Source: Methanobacteriota archaeon (GTDB taxonomy: Archaea; Hydrothermarchaeota; Hydrothermarchaeia; Hydrothermarchaeales; JACRDW01). Taken from it: a stretch of DNA of 9,121 nucleotides. The notes under the pieces are model-generated. The model saw only the letters and a program-made list of their open reading frames with translations. It searched no databases and was not told where the DNA came from. Each line of letters starts with the position of its first letter. Position 1 is the first letter of the stretch. The translations under genes were made by a program, and so were the position numbers. The stretch covers positions 1 through 9,121 of the forward strand of contig JACRDW010000154.1 in assembly GCA_016212785.1 (NCBI GenBank), written 5' to 3'. Positions 4,680 through 9,121 of the stretch are shown here, one piece after another.

Positions 4680-5917
4680 TGTTCGTTCTGACAGAGGAAG
4701 GCAGGGAATATCTAGAGCAGGGGCTGCCGGAAAAAAATCTCGTAGAACTGCTGCGGAGAGGTCCTCTGGAACTCAGCGAAGCGCAGGGGAAAATAAAAAA
4801 TTTCGATATTGCATTACAGTGGGCTAAGAAAAACCGCTGGGTAGAAATAAGGGAAAGAAAGCTTTCCCTTGTCAGCGAGCCGAAGGAATTTCCTGCGCTT
4901 GAGGCGCTGAAGGGAATTTCCGAGGGAAGGGAAATCGAGGAAAAGCTTCTCTCAACGCTGCTCCAAAGAAAGCTGATAAAAAAAGAGGAAGTGCTCAGAG
5001 CGGAAGAATTCGCCGGCAAAGAGATTACAGCTCTTACTCCTGAGTTAATCAAGAGCAGGTTATGGAAGGAAGTGAAGCTGAAGCCTTACAACGTCGAGGC
5101 TGTCGGGAAGAGAATTTATCCCGGCAAGAGGCAGCCGTACTTGCAGTTTGTAAGCAAGGTGAAAAGAAAACTCATTGAGCTTGGATTCAAAGAGATGAGC
5201 GGACCGCTCGTGGAGACAGAGTTCTGGAATTTTGATGCCCTTTACCAGCCCCAGAATCATCCAGCCAGAGACTGGACGAGCACATATCAGCTTAAAAACC
5301 CCAGATACGGAGGCCTTCCAGGGAAACGCATCGTGGAGAACGTAAAAAGAGCGCATGAAAGCGGCGTTGCGGGCAGCAGAGGCTGGGGGTATAAATGGGA
5401 CCCGAGAAAAGCGATGCAGCTCATGCCGAGGGCGCACGGCACTTGCTTATCTGCAAGGACTCTGGCAGCCGAGCCAGAGATACCCGGCAAGTACTTCGCA
5501 GTGGCAAGGTGCTACCGTCCGGATATTCTTGATGCGATGCATCTAATAGAGTTCAATCAGGTTGAGGGCATTGTCATAGATGAATCGCTGACTCTCAGAA
5601 ATCTTCTCGGCATTCTTGAAATTTTTGCGAAGGAAATCGCAGGTGCAAAGAAAATTAAATTCTTGCCTGATTATTATCCCTTCACAGAGCCCTCTGTCCA
5701 GCTCTCTGCGGAGCACCCTGAGTTAGGATGGATAGAGTTCGGCGGCTCCGGGATATTCAGAGAGGAGCTTACCGAGCCGCTCGGCATAGACGTTCCTGTG
5801 ATTGCATGGGGGATAGGCATAGACAGGCTCGCGATGTTCAAGCTGGGCATAGACGATATCCGCTATTTATTCACCCAAGACCTGAAATGGCTGAGAAACG
5901 CAAAGACGGTGATTTAA
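4679..5917 (+). CDS. pheS: Phenylalanyl-tRNA synthetase alpha subunit, short N-terminus
   Basis: 412 residues. This is the catalytic subunit of the (alpha-beta)2 enzyme that charges tRNA-Phe. Residues 1-130 are the remaining tRNA-binding winged-helix region ([24 protein letters not shown], a family hallmark). Residues about 150-410 are the class II catalytic domain: [16 protein letters not shown] (183-198), the motif 2 region [25 protein letters not shown] (273-297), the phenylalanine pocket YPFTEPSV (333-340), GGSGIF (355-360), and motif 3 [14 protein letters not shown] (378-391). Archaeal PheS is usually about 460-510 residues. Here the VLTEEGRxY segment, normally some 60 residues in, is almost at the start. 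The frame is open upstream to 4517 but has no ATG, GTG or TTG. AAAGGGAT lies 5 nt before the ATG. It overlaps pheT by one base. Confidence 0.93.
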   Translation: MFVLTEEGREYLEQGLPEKNLVELLRRGPLELSEAQGKIKNFDIALQWAKKNRWVEIRERKLSLVSEPKEFPALEALKGISEGREIEEKLLSTLLQRKLIKKEEVLRAEEFAGKEITALTPELIKSRLWKEVKLKPYNVEAVGKRIYPGKRQPYLQFVSKVKRKLIELGFKEMSGPLVETEFWNFDALYQPQNHPARDWTSTYQLKNPRYGGLPGKRIVENVKRAHESGVAGSRGWGYKWDPRKAMQLMPRAHGTCLSARTLAAEPEIPGKYFAVARCYRPDILDAMHLIEFNQVEGIVIDESLTLRNLLGILEIFAKEIAGAKKIKFLPDYYPFTEPSVQLSAEHPELGWIEFGGSGIFREELTEPLGIDVPVIAWGIGIDRLAMFKLGIDDIRYLFTQDLKWLRNAKTVI

Positions 5918-7572
5918 TGCCTACTGTCGAATTTTCTCTGGAAGACCTTCAGCAGCTTCTTGGAAAAAAAATCACTGCCGAAGAACTGGAAGATGCAATA
6001 TTATATGCCAAAGGCGAGGTGGAGTCTGTAGATGGAGATGTAGTAAAAGTTGACATCAAAGACACAAACAGACCCGACTTGTGGAGCATCGAGGGAATTG
6101 CCAGAGAGCTGCGGGGCAGTTATGGAGTTGAGGAGGGTCTTCCGAAGTTCAGCGTAGCTAAATCCGGCGTGAAGATGAAGGTCGATGCAAAGGTTGAAAG
6201 AGTAAGGCCGAAGACTGTTGGAGCAATCGTCAAAGGATTAAGGCTGAGCGGCTATGCAATAAAGCAGCTCATACAGCTCCAGGAAAAAATACACCAAACC
6301 TATGGAAGAAATAGAGAGCTTGCGGCAGTCGGAGTCTACGACTACGATACGCTCAGACCGCCGATTCACTACACGACGGTAAAGCCAGAGGGCATAAAGT
6401 TTGTTCCCCTCGATTTTGAAGAAGAAATGACCCCGAGAGAGATTCTGGAAAGGCATCCCAAGGGCAGGGAGTACGGACACTTAATCAATAAATTCAAGGA
6501 ATATCCGCTCATGATAGACTCGGAGAATAACGTTCTCTCGCTGCCGCCCATAATCAATTCGAGCTTAACCGGAAAAATTACTCCAGAGACGAAGAACGTT
6601 TTCATAGAAATAACAGGCCACGAGCTTGAGAGGATTTCTGTGGTTTTGAATGTCTTAGCAACTGCGCTGGCAGAAAGGGGCGGGCGCATTTACACCGTTG
6701 AGGTGCTCTATCCGAGAAAAAAGTTAGTCACGCCTGAGCTGGGAGCGAAAAAATTCACACTCGATTTCGAATACAGCAAGAAGATTCTGGGACTGGAGCT
6801 GAGCAAGAAGGAGGTAGTAAAACTCCTCAGAAGAGCAAGATACGAAGCAAAAATTTCTGGCGGCAAAATATTTACAAAATATCCTGCCTACCGCAACGAC
6901 ATAATGCACCAGAGAGACGTTATAGAGGACATAGCAATAGCCTACGGGCTGAATAAAATGTTGCCCGAGCCTCCGAGGCTTCCAACGATCGGTGCAGCAG
7001 ACGCAAGGGAAGAATTCTCAGACACTGTCAGAGAATTGATAGTCGGTCTGGGCTTTCAGGAAATTCTTACCTTCTCTCTAACCAGCAAGGACGCCCTTTT
7101 CAGAAAGATGAATCTTGAAGAAAAGGAGATATGCGAGATTGCGAATCCGATCAGCGCAAACTGGAGCGTCCTTCGAAACTGGCTGCTTCCGAGCCTTCTC
7201 GAATTTTCAGCGAGCAACCTGCACGTCGAATATCCCCACAGAATTTTTGAGGTGGGCGATGCGGTGGAGATAGACGAGACGCAGGAGACAAAAACAAAAA
7301 CTGTAAGAAAAGTTGCATGCGCTGTTGCAGATACGAAGGTCAGCTATGAGGAGATATCCTCAGTTCTAGACGCCCTTATGAGAAATCTGGGAATGGATTA
7401 CGAGCTGAGGAAGACCGACCATCCAAGCTTCATTCCGGGGAGAGTTTCCGAGATTTTCATCAACGGTAAGCCGCTCGGAGTCGTGGGCGAGGTTCACCCG
7501 CAGGTTCTCAACAACTGGGGGGTAGAGAATCCTGTCGCTGCGTTTGAAATTACGCTGGTTTTTTCTGTTTGA
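5917..7572 (+). CDS. pheT: Phenylalanyl-tRNA synthetase beta subunit, archaeal type
   Basis: 551 residues, the normal archaeal length; it lacks the EMAP-like and FDX-ACB domains of the roughly 800-residue bacterial form. It begins [20 protein letters not shown] with the B1 segment and IKDTNRPDLWSIEGIARELRG (about 47-67). The B3/B4 domain (about 80-270), which carries the editing site in this family, follows. The B5 winged helix is about 275-365 (YPAYRNDIMHQRDVIEDIAIAYG close behind it), and the B6/B7 catalytic-like fold runs to the end (LGFQEILTFSLTS, NPISANWSVLRNWLLPSLLE, HRIFEVGDAV, GEVHPQVLNNWGV). The ATG at 5917 overlaps the pheS stop as TAATG; an open frame reaches further upstream inside pheS but is not homologous to PheT. 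The last 23 bp overlap the convergent membrane-protein gene. Confidence 0.95.
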   Translation: MPTVEFSLEDLQQLLGKKITAEELEDAILYAKGEVESVDGDVVKVDIKDTNRPDLWSIEGIARELRGSYGVEEGLPKFSVAKSGVKMKVDAKVERVRPKTVGAIVKGLRLSGYAIKQLIQLQEKIHQTYGRNRELAAVGVYDYDTLRPPIHYTTVKPEGIKFVPLDFEEEMTPREILERHPKGREYGHLINKFKEYPLMIDSENNVLSLPPIINSSLTGKITPETKNVFIEITGHELERISVVLNVLATALAERGGRIYTVEVLYPRKKLVTPELGAKKFTLDFEYSKKILGLELSKKEVVKLLRRARYEAKISGGKIFTKYPAYRNDIMHQRDVIEDIAIAYGLNKMLPEPPRLPTIGAADAREEFSDTVRELIVGLGFQEILTFSLTSKDALFRKMNLEEKEICEIANPISANWSVLRNWLLPSLLEFSASNLHVEYPHRIFEVGDAVEIDETQETKTKTVRKVACAVADTKVSYEEISSVLDALMRNLGMDYELRKTDHPSFIPGRVSEIFINGKPLGVVGEVHPQVLNNWGVENPVAAFEITLVFSV

Positions 7573-7816
7573 TTTCTTTTTCAGTTTCTTCTCCGTAATA
7601 TAAAATCGCAATCAGCACGAATAAAACTGAGAAGGTTATGTAATAGTCGTAGGTCGGCAGGTTTTTCGCAACGGTGTATACCGAAACCAATCCAAATACA
7701 ACTCCCAGACCTGCGAAAAGCCAGAAAATTTGCTCCCTCTCCATCTGCTTCTCGAGATAGTACATCGTGAAGAGGATTATTACAATCCCTGCTCCGAGTG
7801 CTAGCTTTACCTCCAT
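7550..7816 (-). CDS. Small three-helix membrane protein, unknown function
   Basis: 88 residues with three hydrophobic segments: 4-20 (KLALGAGIVIILFTMYY), 31-51 (FWLFAGLGVVFGLVSVYTVA) and 58-74 (DYYITFSVLFVLIAILYY). They are joined by a charged loop (LEKQMEREQ) and a short loop (KNLPTYD), with a charged tail ending KQKKPA. No signal peptide, cysteines or known motif is visible, and I do not recognise a family. I chose the ATG at 7816. A longer reading from 7849 would begin inside the TATA box (7848-7857), and the chosen start sits about 11 nt after the predicted transcript start. Its 3' end overlaps pheT by 23 bp on the other strand. Confidence 0.7.
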   Translation of the reverse strand: MEVKLALGAGIVIILFTMYYLEKQMEREQIFWLFAGLGVVFGLVSVYTVAKNLPTYDYYITFSVLFVLIAILYYGEETEKEIKQKKPA

Positions 7817-7847
7817 TTCAATCAGGCAACTTATTGTCTGGCAATGC

Positions 7848-7857
7848 ATTTAAATAT
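7848..7857 (-). promoter_or_regulatory. TATA box for the small membrane protein
   Basis: ATATTTAAAT on the minus strand predicts a transcript start near 7827, a short leader and translation from 7816. The ATTTAAAT core (7848-7855) is self-complementary, so it could also fire in the plus direction with a start near 7879, exactly where the strong hairpin arm begins. Confidence 0.55.
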
Positions 7858-7865
7858 ATTGCTTT

Positions 7866-7935
7866 GCCACCTATCCAGTAAAATTTCCCAGACCTGAAGG
7901 GCGTTCGCTCTCTGGGAAATTTTAGTAAAGGAGGC
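7866..7935. other. Long intergenic hairpin, candidate structured RNA
   Basis: TAAAATTTCCCAGA (7879-7892) and TCTGGGAAATTTTA (7911-7924) form a perfect 14-bp stem with an 18-nt loop. Below an asymmetric internal loop (6 nt on one side, 4 on the other), GCCACCT (7866-7872) pairs with AGGAGGC (7929-7935) with one mismatch. Such a structure is far beyond chance in a 134-bp gap. The strand is unknown. A plus-strand transcript could start near 7879 and end at the T-rich 7974-7996. On the minus strand it would be a 3' untranslated structure after the GPN gene. I found no C/D boxes or clear ACA box and no tRNA fold. Confidence 0.6.
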
Positions 7936-7973
7936 GAGCCCCCGAATTTCTGCTAACAACTATTTAGCGAACA

Positions 7974-7996
7974 TTTTATTCGTTTATTTACTTTCT
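7974..7996 (+). terminator. T-rich tract facing the GPN gene 3' end
   Basis: TTTTATTCGTTTATTTACTT followed by TCT is T-rich on the plus strand only. No plus-strand protein gene ends here after pheT, so if it is a terminator it would serve a plus-strand RNA from the 7866-7935 hairpin region. It could equally be plain AT-rich spacer. Confidence 0.25.
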
Positions 7997-8716
7997 CTAT
8001 GTCAGATCCCCGCACTCGCAGTACGTCTCGTAGAGTGTGGATAAAAGTTCTCCGAAGCCCTCGCAGGTTTTGCTCGAAATTTTAATCACCCGAACAGGTA
8101 TGTCGAACCCGTCCAAACTTTTATTTAGGGCAAGTGCAAGGTCTACGACGCTGCCCTTCTGCTTTCTTATTTCTCTTGTCAGCTGTGCTGAATTTGCAAA
8201 ATTTATTTCCGGCACCAAATCAACTTTTGTAATTACGGGTACAACTGGCACATTCAACCTTAGCCTAACTACCTGAGCCATTAGTTTTAGGGTAACCAAA
8301 TCTATGGGGTTCATCAGAGTGGCATCCACGAGAAAAATGCCAACAGCGTCTTTAAGCGCTTCAACAATTTTCGGACCGGTTTCCCTGAATACAAACAGCT
8401 CCATCTGCCCCGAAGTGTCGATGAGTATAAAATCTCTTTCGATTTTGAGCTCTGGCAGGATTTTTTCAAGGTTATTCGAAAGCAGCTCGTGAACCCTTAT
8501 TACCGCTGCATTCGGTCCAAGCTTTTCTTTCCTCATAATTTTTCTGATGTCATAAAAGCTACGGATGTCGAAGTCAGGCTTGTAGGGAAGATATCCGCAG
8601 GCAGGGTCGAGATTCACAAGCGCAACCGAGTATCCTCCTCTTCTCAGCCATTCCCCCAAGCTACGGGTAAGCAGGCTTTTCCCTGAGCCGGCAGGACCGA
8701 TGAGCAGGACTTTCAT
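7997..8716 (-). CDS. GPN-loop GTPase
   Basis: 239 residues, close to the roughly 250 of archaeal members. GPN-loop GTPases are SIMIBI-class P-loop proteins that act as homodimers. Eukaryotic paralogues assist RNA polymerase II assembly and import; the archaeal role is not settled. Motifs seen: Walker A GPAGSGKS (7-14), VNLDPA (34-39), the family-defining Gly-Pro-Asn insert LGPNAAV (66-72), Walker B/G3 LIDTSGQMELF (98-108), G4 ITKVDLVPE (162-170) and a G5-like ISSKTCEGFGEL (213-224). The tail ends TYCECGDLT with two cysteines. The ATG at 8716 has a strong GGGTGA Shine-Dalgarno 5 nt upstream and lies 10 bp after the Cys-rich gene, so the two are probably co-transcribed. Confidence 0.94.
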   Translation of the reverse strand: MKVLLIGPAGSGKSLLTRSLGEWLRRGGYSVALVNLDPACGYLPYKPDFDIRSFYDIRKIMRKEKLGPNAAVIRVHELLSNNLEKILPELKIERDFILIDTSGQMELFVFRETGPKIVEALKDAVGIFLVDATLMNPIDLVTLKLMAQVVRLRLNVPVVPVITKVDLVPEINFANSAQLTREIRKQKGSVVDLALALNKSLDGFDIPVRVIKISSKTCEGFGELLSTLYETYCECGDLT

Positions 8717-8726
8717 TTTTTCACCC

Positions 8727-8972
8727 TCAAACTATATACGAATCGCTTTCCCTGTAGCATTTTTCTTTGAAGGGGCAGTCTTTAACCCAGCATGCGAGGT
8801 AGGCTGTATGAAGCACTTCGTAGTCTTCTTCATAAAATTCCGCGCTTCTGAACTCCGGCTCATAGCAGCTGTGCCTCTCCCAGGCTTTGACTGTTTTTCC
8901 CTCGGTAAGAGCGCAGCTGCCTGTCTCGTCTTTTTCATGCCTCCAGTGCTTGCAGGAGTAGCAGCAGCCCAT
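8727..8972 (-). CDS. Cysteine-rich small protein, probable metal or Fe-S binding
   Basis: 81 residues with eight cysteines: C3, C4, C7, C20, C36, C61, C66 and C72 (MGCCYSCKHW, GSCALTEGKTVKAWERHSC, then ACWVKDCPFKEKC). The pattern C-x2-C...G-x-C...W-x3-SC resembles small cysteine-rich proteins and subunits that bind zinc or an Fe-S cluster. No catalytic motif is visible and I cannot name the family. I prefer the ATG at 8972, one base after the upstream stop, with GGTG about 10 nt ahead; a GTG at 8981 would overlap that Shine-Dalgarno-like region and the previous gene. It lies 10 bp before the GPN gene and directly after another cysteine-containing coding end, suggesting one operon. Confidence 0.75.
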   Translation of the reverse strand: MGCCYSCKHWRHEKDETGSCALTEGKTVKAWERHSCYEPEFRSAEFYEEDYEVLHTAYLACWVKDCPFKEKCYRESDSYIV

Positions 8973-8973
8973 C

Positions 8974-9121
8974 TTACACACCTATCAAATGCGAGCCGTC
9001 GCAGGTCTTTGCAGTTTTCAAATTAAATCCTTCTCTGCAGGTTGCGAAGGTTATTCCTCGTTTGTCGCAGAGTTCTTTTATGTTTTTGAGTAATTTGAAT
9101 CTGAGCTCTCTCGGTAAATAA
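8974..9121 (-). CDS. C-terminal fragment of an unidentified cysteine-containing protein
   Basis: An open frame enters from the window's right edge and ends with TAA at 8976-8974, giving 48 complete codons. The segment starts YLPRELRFKLLKNIKELCDK and ends in FATCREGFNLKTAKTCDGSHLIGV. The helix LRFKLLKNIKELCDKRG, then strand TFATCREGF and the T-C-D-G-S-H-L ending, remind me of the C-terminus of some archaeal radical-SAM/SplB-like proteins, where late cysteines follow the barrel. That is a weak recollection; the core lies outside the window, so no function is assigned. Its stop is one base from the next ATG, so it is the probable upstream partner of the Cys-rich gene. Confidence 0.6.
   Translation of the reverse strand, partial: YLPRELRFKLLKNIKELCDKRGITFATCREGFNLKTAKTCDGSHLIGV

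Noticed and set aside
5728..5916. A 63-residue N-terminal extension of PheT
   Set aside because: The bases are the C-terminal catalytic region of PheS in another frame; PheT homology begins at MPTVEF, at the TAATG junction.
7817..7849. A longer N-terminus for the membrane protein (MHCQTISCLIE)
   Set aside because: Its ATG lies inside the predicted TATA box, so it would not be transcribed.
7861..7960. tRNA or C/D-box RNA in the intergenic hairpin region
   Set aside because: No cloverleaf, T-arm consensus or RUGAUGA box could be drawn on either strand; only a CUGA is present.
8732..8938. A 68-codon minus-strand frame within the Cys-rich gene
   Set aside because: Same region, different frame, basic low-complexity content; the Cys-rich frame has better start, spacing and motif pattern.

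Overview
The window looks archaeal. It carries an archaeal/eukaryotic-type proteasome beta subunit (5' end only), SRP19, a 55-residue Sec61-beta protein, a GPN-loop GTPase, and short archaeal-type PheS and PheT. Most transcription units have a TATA-like AT box 25-30 nt upstream of a leaderless or short-leader start. The lineage cannot be fixed from this sequence; I would guess an uncultured euryarchaeal-type genome. Genes are densely packed: co-directional neighbours overlap or abut, and three convergent pairs overlap at their 3' ends.

Layout. 1-90 (-): start of the proteasome beta gene, with its promoter at about 157-165. 194-732: a 539-bp remnant of an IS481-like insertion sequence. It has 20-bp imperfect terminal repeats, an internally deleted transposase and a hairpin right before the transposase start. 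It ends 6 bp before a TIM-barrel sugar-isomerase-like gene (739-1473, +). 1470-2251: two small winged-helix proteins, divergently transcribed from a shared AT-rich region that includes a 35-nt pure pyrimidine tract. 4532-2232 (-): a tightly coupled five-gene operon of HTH protein, Sec61-beta, HAD hydrolase, uroporphyrinogen-III synthase and SRP19. Two of its products belong to the protein-export pathway. 4533-4678: a divergent promoter region holding a chain of three tiny ORFs that leads without a gap into pheS. 4679-7572 (+): pheS-pheT, joined by TAATG. 7816-7550 (-): a small three-helix membrane protein. 7866-7935: a strong long hairpin in the gap between genes, possibly a small structured RNA. 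9121-7997 (-): the 3' end of an unidentified Cys-containing protein, a Cys-rich small protein and a GPN-loop GTPase.

Most of the window is housekeeping: translation (PheRS), protein targeting (SRP19, Sec61-beta), tetrapyrrole synthesis (HemD) and proteolysis. The parts that deserve a second look are the pheS leader and shortened PheS N-terminus, the 7866-7935 hairpin, and the IS remnant, which seems to have replaced the promoter of the TIM-barrel gene. I found no tRNA, rRNA or CRISPR array.
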